This document shows, piece after piece, positions 12,155 to 23,886 of a stretch of DNA of 64,000 bases. Every line of letters begins with the position of its first letter. The first letter of the stretch is position 1. The stretch comes from Erigeron canadensis (Eukaryota > Streptophyta > Magnoliopsida > Asterales > Asteraceae): assembly GCF_010389155.1 (NCBI RefSeq), contig NC_057765.1, forward strand, positions 23,872,980 to 23,936,979, given 5' to 3'. A model generated the notes under the pieces. The model made no database searches, was not told the DNA's origin, and saw only the letters and a program-made list of their open reading frames with translations. The translations under genes and the position numbers were made by a program.

Positions 12155-13166
12155 CTAATCACCTCTTGACAAGTTGACAACCTGCATTGGATCATACATG
12201 CGTAGCAACATTTGTTTCTTTGAATCATCAACGAACATCTGTGCTTCGCCTGACTTGATATCTATCTGCCAAAATGTCATTGTCGTCAGCATATCTTGAT
12301 CCCATTTGATAGTGGGAACCTCCTTAACACACTTAATCCTTCGTTGTTCAAAACGATATGTGCCATCTTGATTCTTAATCTTCTTCAAAGGTGTTGGCTT
12401 AATCAACCTCTCTTCTGGCTTCAGACCTCTATCACTGAAATTTCTAATTCTTTCATCTCTGAATTTATTCCAGTAGAAATCTACAAGTCCATTGCTCTGA
12501 AGATTAACGAACCATCGTCTTCCCAAATCTATCATATCAGAATCACTGAGAGAGTGGAAGTGTCTTTGACTTATTGACATGTACTAGCATCCCTCCTTTC
12601 TCTTGATAATAAACAATTTGATTTTGTGATCATAGAACCAACTTTGTATCACTAAGAAGTACTTGGGTGCATCCTTGTCTGAGATAAATTCCCAAAACAT
12701 TGATGATTTTAAATTTCCACCCATATGAAAACCAGCATGAGTTACAACAACTGGAACCCTTCTATCAATAATAAACTTAGGGTCTTGCTGCACCGGAGGT
12801 ATATTGAATCTTCTAAGATCAACCTCTCGTGTAGCATCAATATTCCAGTATAACTAAAAAATATTGTCATGTTCTTCATCGATTATGTTTGCAGATACAG
12901 CAAATCTCAAACTTGCTGTATTCCTAGGTTCATCTGGACTATGTCTGATCTGATTAAGATTAAGATGTTCTACTTCAGCTATCGGTTCAACTTGAATGAC
13001 TTCATCTTCATTAAAGATGCGATCAAAGTCATAAGGTATATCAAGCAACCTTTTTCTATCAGCTTCTGAAGTAATGAACTCTCCTTCTTCCATATCTTTA
13101 CCATTGACACTGTCTAAGTCATCTTCAGCATCAAGATCGTCCAATGCACCTATCTTTTGAAGCTTA
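12155..13166 (-). pseudogene. Element 2 accessory ORF 2, unidentified, two in-frame stops
   Basis: A single - strand frame runs about 335 codons with TAGs at 12,854-12,856 and 12,584-12,586. A good splice acceptor (TTTGAATTGCAG) precedes its start at 13,166. Segments: acidic N-terminus (DDLDAEDDLDSVNGKDME), then IPPVQQDPKFIIDRRVPVVV, FWEFISDKDAPKYFLVIQ, a basic DRGLKPEERLIKPTPLKKI and KWDQDMLTTMTFWQIDIKSG. It looks folded rather than random. A further frame-shifted piece (about 12,180-11,965) continues almost to the PPT. No family recognised. With accessory ORF 1 it probably formed one spliced 3' gene of the retrotransposon. Confidence 0.5.
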
Positions 13167-13424
13167 TCTGCAATTCAAACAATTCAAATATGCAAAGACA
13201 AAGAACATAAAACATAAGTCAAGACATAATAAATAGTATAAATACATAAAAGAAATTAAAATAAATAATACTATATCATAAATATAATGCAACAATTACG
13301 TTAATATTTATCTTATAATCTTTATCTATTTTAACTTACGACAGTAATATTATATCATAAATATAATGTAATAAATACATTCATATTTATCTTATAATCA
13401 TTACAAAAACAAAAATCTTTAGCA

Positions 13425-14123
13425 CTAAGGTTCATAATCCGAATCTGAATCCGAATCTGACTCTGACAATGTATGAGTTAACCCTGACCGTTCTTTCATT
13501 TGATCCGTAAGTGATCCTGGATCATAATAATCATCATAATCCATAATCTCTGCTCTAGCTCTCATATGAGCCTGTGGATCATAACCCAATCTCTTTTTTA
13601 GTCTATGCACAATTAATGGGTGCAAATCTGACTCTGTAGAGGCATTGGTAGTAGAATCGGTCTTAGTTGACTCACTATCCTGAGTAGATTTTCCTTTGCT
13701 AAGATTTTCAATATGATTATGAGGATCATTCACTAACTTTTCTCGAATCTCCCTTTCTATTCTACTAGACTTAGAATTGGAGTTACCTGAATTGGAATCT
13801 TCCTCATCATCATCATTTGGATCATCAGGATCTGCATTTGTAGCAGCCATCACAGCTTTACCTTTATCTTGAGTCCCAGAAGTACTAGCACTAGCTGTAC
13901 CAGCAATCTCTGACTCTGTCTGTCTTGGCGACTCCCCCTGAATGTTTGTAGTCTCTGTATCCATAACAGCATCATCAGCATCTTGACCTTGACCTCTATT
14001 CTCTGGCTCACCAACTGATGGTTGTGCTTGATTTGGACATTGAGCTGGATCTTGATCTTCATGATCATCATCTCTTGACTTCCTTGCTAGCTCATCATCC
14101 TTACAACCACAATAACCTGTCAC
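13425..14123 (-). CDS. Element 2 accessory ORF 1: acidic Asp/Ser-rich protein, unidentified
   Basis: Open for 232 codons in sense with pol, downstream of RNase H and upstream of the 3' LTR. It is highly acidic and low in complexity (DPDDPNDDDEEDSNSGNSN, SESDSDSDSDYEP at the end), with one more ordered patch, HPLIVHRLKKRLGYDPQAH. No ATG opens it: the first codon is GTG and a likely splice acceptor (GTGTGACAG) lies just upstream, so it may be an exon of a spliced message. I do not recognise the protein. The position matches the envelope-like ORF of element 1 but there is no visible sequence similarity. Confidence 0.5.
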   Translation of the reverse strand: MTGYCGCKDDELARKSRDDDHEDQDPAQCPNQAQPSVGEPENRGQGQDADDAVMDTETTNIQGESPRQTESEIAGTASASTSGTQDKGKAVMAATNADPDDPNDDDEEDSNSGNSNSKSSRIEREIREKLVNDPHNHIENLSKGKSTQDSESTKTDSTTNASTESDLHPLIVHRLKKRLGYDPQAHMRARAEIMDYDDYYDPGSLTDQMKERSGLTHTLSESDSDSDSDYEP

Positions 14124-15702
14124 ACTAAGTCTTAGGTTAATAAATACAAGGCAATCCGTCCTTGTAGCACGTTTCGTGCATAGATTGTTGTCCGTTTCAA
14201 TGAAATTTGTAACCTACACACTTAACAAACTTCATCAATGCATCATGATCAACAAAAATTATAAATATGCAAAACAATCAAAATCTTAACCTATCGATCA
14301 AAAATCTAAGGCAAGTCCAATCTTTGTCAAGCATACTTATCAACCAAAAACAATTGAAATTTCAAAAATTTGAAACAAATTCTAAAATATTTTGACTTTT
14401 CAATTTCAAATCCAGTTCATTTTCTAAATTAAACAACTTATGTATTAATTAGAAAATCCAACTTTTAAACATACTTACCATAAGCAACAAGACTCATATA
14501 ATTCACTAAGAATCATATAACTTCCTATTGAATCATTAGATGCTTATCAAATCTCTCGTTCAATAAGAACTAGTTTGACACACAAACTGACACTTATTAG
14601 TACAAAAAATAAAAATAAAAACAAAAATAGCTAAAATAAAAACTAAACTACTTTATTTATTTACAAGAAATTCTAAGTTTTGCAGATTAGATCAGATTAG
14701 CATTTACATAAGTCTGCAAGTGAGAAATAATTCTCTTATGATTAGTTATGAACAGTGATCCAACCACGATTACCGGTATATTTGTCCTCTTAAACACTCG
14801 GTACTTCCAGTTTCCTTTGAGTTGTGACACTTTCGACATACCCTGGCCAAGGACAGTCACCATGTAACCCGAGTAGCCTAATATGCCACTGAACAGTTTG
14901 CGAACTTATGTGACCCACATTCAGATATACTTCCGTAATCGATACAAGCACTAAGATAACAAATATTCAATATATATTCAAAAATATAAACAAATCATGA
15001 GACACTTTTCAGATAACAAAATTTAATCACTTTGTGATTTAACTTATTTGCTTTTGCATTTGATTATTTATAAGGAACCCGTGATTTTCTATGAGACCCA
15101 TGTAGCGAACTTTCTGACAACCTATCCCAAGTTTGAAGCTTTAGGTAGGCTAGATATACAAAGACACCCCAAGGACATACTTGTCCGAATCTCAAAGATC
15201 ACATTAGCCCCTTAATTAACATTCATTTCTTTTGCATAAACAATATCACATTTAACTTTCATGCTCATGATTTGTAGAGGTTTTTGCCTATACCTTGAAC
15301 AAATCATATAGTAATGCTAGATCTTTCACAAAATTTAAGGACTAGATCAATTCATTATGAAAAGCAAACATTCTCAGTTATATATCTGAATAAGTTTCCC
15401 ACAAGAACATTGTATAAATTAAGTACAGATTAAGGAAACCTTGCTACTTTGTGTCTACCAATATATCCCAAATTGTAATCACTAAACTAAGCAGTTATAT
15501 TACGATTAAGCAGACTTAAAAGCTAAGTATCCTCACTTCTAATCGTCTTACAACATAAACTTAAATCTCTCCCATATTTTTGCCATTTTCTCATTTTTCA
15601 CATTTTTATGGTTTTTTTTATGACACTAAGAACTCTTTTTTGTATTTTTATGACTCTAGCTATTTACAGACACAAACTTACAAAATTAGTTCTTTGAGAG
15701 AT
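14124..15702 (-). other. Element 2 spacer after RNase H, nothing identified
   Basis: About 1.6 kb, AT-rich, with no ORF or repeat I can support. It ends, on the - strand, at an AG (TGTGACAG) that could be a splice acceptor for the ORF that follows. Confidence 0.5.
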
Positions 15703-18700
15703 TTAATATGAATCAGCATTCTTCATCCTATTGAGAAGAATTAACTTCTCAAATCGAGTCTTATCAAATGTTTTGGTATAGAAATCAACTAAATTATCAT
15801 CAGTTATAGCTTTTTCCAAATGAATTAACTTCTTTTGGGCACAATCACATAAGAAATGATGTCTAATATCAATATGCTTGGTGACCTTATGCATGACAGG
15901 GTTATTTGTAATGTCTATAACTAACTTATTGTCTATTCTAATAGGAGTATCAAGAAAATCCATACCGTAGTCACGAAGTTGTTGCTGAATCCACAATACC
16001 TGGGAACAACAGCTACTAGCAGCCATATATTCTGCCTCACCTGAAGACTAAGCAACACATGTCTGCTTCTTACACTGCCACGATACTAATCTTCCTCCTA
16101 AAAACTGATAACCTCCAGTCGTAGACTTTCTCTCATTGTTACAACCGCCAAAGTCCGAATCAGTATATGCAACTAAATCAAACGTTCCTCCCATATGATA
16201 CCATAGACCCAGCTCTTGGTTTCCCTTAAGATAACGTAGAATACGTTTTGCTGCAACCAAATGTGACTCTTTCGGACTAGCTTGAAATCTAGCACAAAGA
16301 CAAACAGCGAACATAATATTTGGACGCGAAGCAGTCAGATACATCAATGAGCCAATAATAGCACAATAATAGGTTGCATCCACAAGTTCATCTTTCGGAT
16401 CAAGAACTCCTAAACCATGATATTGCTGAATAGGAGTACCATATGTCTTGGATTCTAACATTTGAAACCTCTCCAAGATGTCATCGACATACTTAGACTG
16501 GTGAATAAAGAATCCATCTTTCCTTTGATCAACTTGCAGTCCGAGGAAAAATTGAAGTTCCCCCATAGCACTCATTTCAAATTCATTTTTCATGCTCATT
16601 TCAAACTCTTTGCACATCTTTATATTAGATGAACCAAAAATGATATCATCCACGTAAACTTGTACAATTAGATAATCTCGCTTCTTCCACTTGATAAACA
16701 ATGTGTTGTCTATCTTCAAACCCCAGTGGTTGGTGAACATCTACTTCTTCTTTAACTTCACCGTATAAGAAGGCACTCTTAACGTCTAACTGATACACCT
16801 TTATACCTTTGAAACTTGCATAGGCTAAAAATAACCTTATAGCTTCAATCCTAGCAACTGGTGCAAAAGTTTCGTTATAGTCATATCCTTCTCGCTGTGC
16901 AAACCCCTGAACAACCAAACATGCTTTATTTCTGGTAACAACCCATTTGTCATCTCGTTTATATTTATATACCCAACGAGTTCCAATCGGTTCTTTACCT
17001 CTAGGCACATCTACCAACTCCCAAACTCCAAGTTTTTCAAATTAAGCTAATTCCTCTTGCATAGCTTCAACCCAACATGGATCTTGAAGTGCTGCCTTAA
17101 CATTCTTAGGTTCTACTTGTGAAATGAAACCAGAATATAAACACTCAGTTATCAATCCAGTGTCTTTCACTTCACAAAACAAACTAGTCAGTTCCTTATT
17201 CAACTGATTTCTAGTTCGAACAGGTTCTTTAGCATTACCAAGAATATTTTCAACTGGATGATCCTTATTAAGTCGATATTGAGGAACTGAATCAACATTC
17301 AGACTTTCTCCTAAATTTGTTCTAATCTGAAACTCAGTAGAGCTAAAATCATCTTCCGATTCTTCAAAAATAGGATCATCATCAGGCAGTGAGACCTTTG
17401 ACGGAGTAAGTGGTGTAATGTTCTCGGGTTCACTATCATCTGAATCTGTTAAATTATTCTTGTCCTTACCACTTTCACCAACAACAGTAGTAGACTGAAC
17501 TTTGGTTAGAGTAGTATCGACATTTCGAGTAGGCGGAGATGTAGGAGTATTATCCATGTGATCTCTTAAAATAATCACATCATCAACTGTCTCAGGATCT
17601 GAATAAGAAGCAGGACCGTGTAGTGTACGAAACACACTATTATAATCGAAATTTTTGCCATTTCCAGAATGAATAGCGGGCTTATGACTGACAATCTTGA
17701 CATTTGTACCCAAATCAACTTTGCTTGTCTGCTTGTTATAAACTCGTCGAATTGATGTTCCTGGTTTATAACCCATGAAAAATCCCTCTTCAACCTTTGG
17801 ATCAAACTTTGACTGAGTAGATATTTCAAGAAAGTACACGGTACACCAAATGGTTCAACATTCTGTAAATTCGGTTTCTTCTTATGTAGAAGCTCATATG
17901 ATGTCTTGTTATGACGCTTGACTACAGTAACCCTATTTACAATATGACAAGCTGTATTCACTGCCTCCCCCCAAAACATAGTAGGAAGCCTTGAATCTGT
18001 AAACATAGTTCTGGTTGTCTCGATTAGAGTCCTATTCTTTCTTTCAGCAACTCCATTCTGTTATAGTTCATATGGCGAACTGTATTGATGTTGGATTCCC
18101 TTTGACAAACAAAAGGCATCCATCACGTTATTCTTAAATTCAGTTCCATTATCACTCTTGATTCTCTTAACGCGAACTCCATAAATATTTTCAGTTTCGA
18201 CAAAGAAGTTTATCAAAATCTGTGGAGTTTCATCTTTCGATTTAAGAAAGAATACCCATGAGAATCTCGAGTAGTCATCAGTAACCACCAAACAGTAATA
18301 CATCCCACCGATACTTCTTACATTCACTGGACCAAATAAATCCATGTGAAGTAACTCGAAAGGATTGGCAATAGAATTTTCTTGTTTCGGTTTATGTGCA
18401 GACTTTTGTTGTTTACCTTTCAGACAAGGTACACATTTATCTTCCATTCCAAACCGTTTCATGGGAACACCGTCAACCAAACCATGTTTGACAATGTCAT
18501 TCATCTTTCGAAAATTGATATGTCCCATTCTTCTATGCCATAGTAAAGATTCAGATTCGTTTGCTTTTGTTAATAAGCAAACAGACTCCTTTGGATCATC
18601 AACACCTAACACAAGGCCATAGATGTCTCTCTTCCTAGGAGCTTTTAGCAGGATCCAGTCTTCAGGAATAACATACCCTGGTTTCAATATAAGTGCTTCT

Positions 18701-18930
18701 TTCTCAGTCAAATGGACATTGTTACCCTTGTCACAAATCTGAGAAACACTCAATAAATTATGTGATAATTGTTCCACATAATTGACTTTTTCCAGCTTAA
18801 TCTTCCCATTAACAACATCACCTTGGCCCGAGATGTTGCCGCCCTTACGACCTGCGAAACTAACATAATTAATTCGGTTCCACTGTCATGTGCCGAGAGC
18901 ATCCACTGTCAACATACCAAAGACTGATAG
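15703..18930 (-). pseudogene. Element 2 protease, integrase, RT and RNase H
   Basis: Protease WYVDSGCSRHMT (DSG at 18,902-18,910) is followed by stops and a frame change. Pre-integrase HRRMGHINF and CVPCLKGKQ are intact. Integrase keeps LLHMDLFGPV, KSDNGTEF and QNGVAERKN, with a TAA at 18,061 between the last two. A frameshift lies near 17,830. RT keeps GTRWVYKYK and YVDDIIFG (16,645-16,656), but a deletion has removed the YGLKQAPRAW region between GFE and DNTLFIKWKK. RNase H has TDSDFGG, GEAEY and TDDNLVD, with a TAG at 16,048. Both Copia elements here have lost sequence in the same part of RT, just before YVDD. Confidence 0.9.
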
Positions 18931-18969
18931 GCTTCCTTGGTTCTCCCTGCACATGAGACAATAAGATGG

Positions 18970-21900
18970 TTAGTTTCTAAAGGGAACCCAAACCTTTTGA
19001 GGTTTAGGTTTTCCGAATTCATCTCTGATGATTAATTCGGTCCAATATCCATCGTTCTGAAATGGAGCCTTGGATGAAGATGGTGTCATAGACTGTTTCT
19101 TAGGTGAACTGAAACGAGCCTTAAGAGGAGAATTCCTTGGTGAATTAGTGCCATATCTAGGTTGACTCCCTAATCGATCATAGAATTTAGACGAACTATT
19201 AATTCTAGAAGGGGGTGATCGATTTTGTTGAGCCATCTTCCTAGGTGAATTACTCCTTTGAGGTGTAAGAGAACGACTCGGACTTACACTACTAGAGGTA
19301 GTATTCTGTGAAGGTCCCTGTCGTTTTGGTGTCTTAGATCTATTGTTATGAGTCACAATGTCTGAGTCGCTCGATGCTCCAGAGGACGTACCTTTTTCTG
19401 GACATCTTCTTTTTCTATTAGGACAACAACTATAAACATGACCTACTTCATAACAATAAAAACAGGATTTCTTAGCTCTTGCTTTCTTAGCTTTAACATC
19501 AAACCCAACTGAAGTCATGCCTAAACATTCCTTAAGTTCAATTGTGGCTGACTCTTCTTCTGATAAACCAGTTGACTCATTTTTATCGGAAAAGTGTACT
19601 TTCTTTTGAGAATTCTTATGAGTCGAGTATGGAGTTAAGGGGACTCTACTAGATGTAGATTCATCCTTATTCCATACTTTAACAATCTTATCATGATCTA
19701 TCTTTTCAAAATCAATTTCAGTGGATGTAAAAATAGTGTCACATCCCTTCATTGTAAAACATTTAATACTCTTATCACCATGACAAGTTGAATTCACTTG
19801 GTTAGACCCTATAGGAGCACTAGCATTATAAACTCCATTTTTAGGATCTACTGGTCTAACAAAAGAACTTTCCAACTTATGTTTCTTGTTAAGCTCTTTT
19901 ATTTTATCAATTGAGCTTTTAGGGGTCTTAAGATCAACATTTTGATTTTCTGAGAAAATTGGAGAATTTTCAACCATATCAACCTTCTCAGAAAGCTGTG
20001 TTAGAGACTCTGTGTAATTTTCATTAAATGGACCTCTAACTTCTTTATAATTCAAACCTAAACCACTTTTATCTTTTGAATCCCATGGTACAAGCTTTTG
20101 CATCTGCATTAATCTTATTAATTCGGATCCCCTAATTTGATCCAATCTTGCATTAAGCTTAACTATCTCCAGTTTTGCATCAACTAATTCTTTCTCTTTC
20201 TTAGAAAAGTCTTCAGTTAGTTGAGCATATTGTTCATTTCCCACTTTTTCCATTAAAACTGACTCTTTTAATTTTTCTTTCAAAGCAAGAATATCCTTAT
20301 CAGATGCACGAATCTTATCTTGATAAAGACTTTCTTGTTTTACCAATCCAGCATTTTTGCCAAATAAAGAGTCGTTTTCTTTCTTAAACATGGAGTTTTG
20401 ACTAGTTAAGTTAATAACAGACTTATTCAGAATAAACATCTCGAGTTTTAAGTCTGACACCATTTTACAAACGTCAACAATTGAGGATAAAGAACAAGAT
20501 ACCTTCTGATCTGCAGCCTTGTAATCTGCCATGTATGCAACAAAGTCTTCAGTTGTCATACCTTCAGGTATCACGAAGTTCTTCATTTGATCTTCAATGC
20601 TCTTCTTAAAAATGTCATCACCAGATGTAGATGACTCTTCCATTTCTTCAGGTGCTTTCACAGTTGTCATGGGTTCACTCTCATATCTCACAGTCTCAGC
20701 AACATTACGTACATTCTGCTTAACTATCTCAGATGCACTCTCTTCACTTGAGTATATAGCATAATCAATCGTCGCAGCTACCTCATCATATGATTCTACC
20801 ATGTAGGCATGATTCGAGGTATCATCCGATTGTGTATCCCATTGATAAGTACCATCCGGATTCTGAACAACAACCACCTTTGACTCCAAAAATGGTGACG
20901 AAACTGACTGTTGTGGAGTAGCAGGATATGTAATCATTGCTTGAGTTTTCTGATTACTTGGAGTAATACCGCCTTGATTGTAATTCTGACGACCAGCAAC
21001 GGTATTATCAATCCTCTTAGGTCGTTGACACTCTCGTGCAAAATGACCAAATCCATCGCAATTGAAACATTTCACCTTGGATTTGTCAAAGCCTTTAGTG
21101 CCATTTCCTATAGGTCTCCCAGTTCTCTAAGTGAATCTTCTGACCTTAATAGTGAGCATAGCTAGATGCCATTGTAGATCCATTTCATCCAAATCATCAG
21201 GATCTATCTGATTGTAATCCTCATCAATCACTGCAGGATCAGTAATCTTTCCTCCGATAAATGCTTCATGAGCATTATAAAAGGCTGAGTAAACACTCAT
21301 TCTACCTTCTGCAGAACTCATACTCATTGGCATAGTGTGAAAAGATTATCCATTGCTCTTGACATTCGTATTTGCATTGTCATAAGCAACATATCCAGCA
21401 AGACCTTCAGCATCTACTATTGGTGTAGCTTCAACACCACGTAGAGATTAAATGCATTGTTCCCCAAGCTAGAACTTGCTAAATGAACAGACTTAGCATG
21501 ATACAATGATGGATCTTGAGTGAAATCCGAGTGTGTATCTTTAATTCTTCTCTTCATATCTCTGTTCTTAAGTTTGGATACTACCATCTCAAAATCCCAT
21601 GAACTATATTCCTTATCATCTTGTGGATGATGAACATAATCTGTCCACAATTTAGGTAGTGAGTCCAGAAACTTATCAACTAACTCAGTCTGAGGATAAA
21701 CAACCCCAAAATATGACAACTCAGTAGTCAAATGACTGAATCGAGTAATAATCTCATCAAGAGATTCTCCTTTCAATCCATTGAAAGCTTCATATTGGCG
21801 CTTTAGAAGTTTGATACGATTTTTCTTCAAAGTTGCATCACCCTTGCAATATCTTTCAAGAGCGTCCCATAAATCCTTTGAAGTAGTGTATTTCTTGAAC

Positions 21901-22244
21901 AAGTGTACACTATCTTGAGGTAAGGCCATAGTAAGAGTGGACAAGGCCTTTCCCTCAATTGCGTATCTTTTTCGTTCTTCAATCGGCATATCAGCATAAG
22001 TATACCTACCGATTACTTCATTCTTCTCATAAGAAGGCCAATCAAAACCTTGAGTTATCACAAGCCACATGTCCATATCCGTGAGACGAATGTAGTCTTC
22101 AAAAGGTCTCTTCCACATCCAATAGTTTTCCATACGGAACAACTTTGGAGGTGTATTTCCACGACCAACCTCATGATCGTGCATGATCATCTGGCTAATA
22201 AGTAGGGCATTTGGTGAATTTGCAGCAGCTGGAATAGTAGTCAT
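18970..22244 (-). pseudogene. Element 2 gag (two zinc knuckles, coiled coil)
   Basis: ATG at 22,244 opens a UBN2-type gag: PPKLFRMENYWMWKRPFEDY, LWDALERYCKGDA, KNRIKLLKRQYEAFNGLKGE. A frameshift near 21,440 and stops TAA (21,337-21,339) and TAG (21,127-21,129) interrupt it. A CX2CX4HX4C knuckle [14 protein letters not shown] lies at 21,028-21,069 and a second, [14 protein letters not shown], at 19,423-19,464. The part between holds an acidic region and a long Lys/Glu-rich probable coiled coil (about 20,500-20,050). The end is Ser/Pro/Arg-rich, closing with KVWVPFRN and TAA. The same domain order and many of the same motifs occur in element 3 ([16 protein letters not shown] here, [16 protein letters not shown] there), so the two belong to one lineage. 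Confidence 0.88.
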
Positions 22245-22570
22245 TTCGAATCTTTAGAAGTGAAGCACGAAGTACACTCGTCACGACCTAAGTCACGAAG
22301 GGTAGTTCGTGTTGACGTGGCACGAAGTAAAACGAAGTCACACGAGTCACACATGACACAAAGTTCTACACGAAGTCACACGACTATCACGTGACACGAA
22401 GCACCGACGCGAAGTAGATGATGACGTAAGCACTAAGCAGAGTCAACTTCGTGCTGATGTAAGCACGAAGTGTCACACGAAGAAGAGCACGAACTAGCTG
22501 AAAATCACGAATTTCGAACGAATTTGCAATCAATAGCGAATCAAACGATCTTAAACCTTCTGGTAATCAA
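22245..22570 (-). repeat. Element 2 leader rich in CACGAAG motifs
   Basis: Between PBS and gag ATG, about 325 bp contain around ten copies of CACGAA or close variants and the inverted pair ACTTCGTGCTGATG/GTAAGCACGAAGT. No ORF of note. Elements 3 and 4 have leaders of the same style with other motifs. Confidence 0.7.
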
Positions 22571-22589
22571 CCTTAGGGCTCTGATACCA
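22571..22589 (-). promoter_or_regulatory. Primer binding site of element 2
   Basis: - strand TGGTATCAGAGCCCTAAGG, two bases after the LTR. TGGTATCAGAGC is the standard plant Copia PBS complementary to the 3' end of initiator tRNA-Met. Confidence 0.92.
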
Positions 22590-22591
22590 CT

Positions 22592-23285
22592 TGTATGGTA
22601 CCCTATTGTTGCGTGGATCGAATAAGACGTGATTCGTTATGTCAAGAGTGCGGAATCCTCTTGAGATAACTAGATTGCTATTGCCTTCCGTCGATTAATG
22701 AGGAATTAACCAACCTAAGGAGATGCACAACACTTGTGGTTCGTGTAGGAGGTCACACGAAGAAACAAGTGACTCGAATTCGTAAATTCGTGAATATCTC
22801 CCAAATGATTAACGAAGATCAACTAACATTAACCTAATTCCGTAGATTAGGTCTTGTATTTATACTAGAAGAGTATTGGATTGTGTGGGCTTAGGCCCTA
22901 ATCGAAGATTAGGCCCGAAACAATAAACCAATCGACTTGCTTCGTGCTGACGTCAGCACGAGGTTGTTCCTTCATACTGATGATGTCAGCACGAGGGACG
23001 ACCCTCTGGCTCTTTGTTTTACTTCGTTTGGCTCGTACATAACATCCAACCATCGTTTAAGCATCCTACGACACTTATAAACCTTGGTTCTATGTTCTTG
23101 TACCTGCAAAACAATATATAACACACAAACACAATACAAAACTCAAACAGATATAATATTGAAGTTCAAACGTAATCATTAAATATCAACACAAGTTCTT
23201 ATTTAAATGATTACAATCATAGTTCCTAAAACATAGACGATAATCAAATCTATGTTGCGATTGTCACAACGAATCTGCATCTACA
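22592..23285 (-). mobile_element. Element 2 5' LTR (right copy)
   Basis: 694 bp, - strand TGTAGATGC ... ATACA. It contains the perfect 20-bp palindrome at 22,942-22,961 and a second TGATGTCA-type site just beyond. It is followed on the - strand by AG and the PBS. Confidence 0.92.
22942..22961. promoter_or_regulatory. Perfect 20-bp palindrome TCGTGCTGACGTCAGCACGA in LTR
   Basis: Self-complementary over 20 bases with TGACGTCA at its centre, the palindromic ACGT core recognised by plant bZIP factors (known of that class). The matching site in the other LTR is at 11,623-11,644. A second copy of the half GACGTCAGCACGAG lies about 30 bp away in each LTR. Likely a transcription-factor site or cruciform; role inferred. 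Confidence 0.6.
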
Positions 23286-23751
23286 AACAGCACTGAAGTT
23301 TGAAACAAAGTTCAAGGCAGACCTCCCAATGCTGAGGGCAATCTTTGGCTCCCCGGCTGCTGTCTTTTCGTCAGCAGGCAAGCGTACTCAGAAAAGAAAG
23401 CAAACCATGCAACCCTTTCCTGCTGACCTTCCTCCTATCTCAAGCGATGCTGGCTTGAATCTGGGGCTTCCTCCCAGGTGTTTCTTTGAAGAAGGGAGAG
23501 TACTTGAAAACCCTGCTGGCATATTCTTCCAAAATTTCCGAAATGATCAACTCTTCTTTAGGCTGGCGGAGATTGAACAAGCATCTACTGGTTTCCTGAT
23601 CAGCATCAGAAGAAGATTCGCTAAAATGATAAGTGCTAGATCTGTTATCAGCAAGATAGATGAAGAGCTGATGAAGCCAGCGAGAAGAGAAGATCCAGTG
23701 CTGAGGATTGCCAAGCAGGACGCTTGGGAGATTGAAGCTGCAAATATTTAG
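23286..23751 (+). pseudogene. Element 1 envelope-position ORF, 3' part
   Basis: Continuation of the ORF broken at 11,273: if element 2 and one target duplication are set aside, the frame reads straight from the YFE side into this segment (ALKFETKFK, then LPMLRAIFG). It is basic and ends with ILRIAKQDAW-type sequence and a TAG at 23,749-23,751. It has no recognisable domain. Its continuity is the main proof that element 2 inserted into an existing element 1. Confidence 0.8.
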
Positions 23752-23873
23752 TTGTCTTACATTGTAAAAGCTTTATGCTTCAGCTTGTAATTTGCTTCGA
23801 TGATATAAAAGACGTCTCTCCTTCATACTACATTCTTTTCAATGTCTTATTTACTCAGCAAGTCTCTCCAGCG

Positions 23874-23886
23874 AATAGGGGGGGAT
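23874..23886 (+). promoter_or_regulatory. Polypurine tract of element 1
   Basis: AATAGGGGGGGATTA-type G-rich run directly before the LTR start, the usual plus-strand primer of Sirevirus-like elements. Confidence 0.7.

Larger units (their letters stand above)
11274..23285 (-). mobile_element. Element 2: complete Ty1/Copia retrotransposon nested in element 1
   Basis: Read on the - strand: 5' LTR 23,285-22,592, PBS, repeat-rich leader, gag from 22,244, protease, integrase, RT, RNase H ending at 15,703, a 3.7-kb tail with further ORFs, PPT and 3' LTR 11,958-11,274. LTRs run TG...CA. By eye they differ at roughly two dozen positions plus a short indel over about 690 bp, so the insertion is not recent. 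Coding parts carry several stops and an RT deletion. Confidence 0.93.
11269..23290. repeat. Target-site duplication of element 2
   Basis: AAGAG at 11,269-11,273 and AACAG at 23,286-23,290 flank element 2: a 5-bp duplication with one mismatch. The right copy keeps the coding frame of the interrupted ORF, so the left one probably mutated after insertion. Confidence 0.75.
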
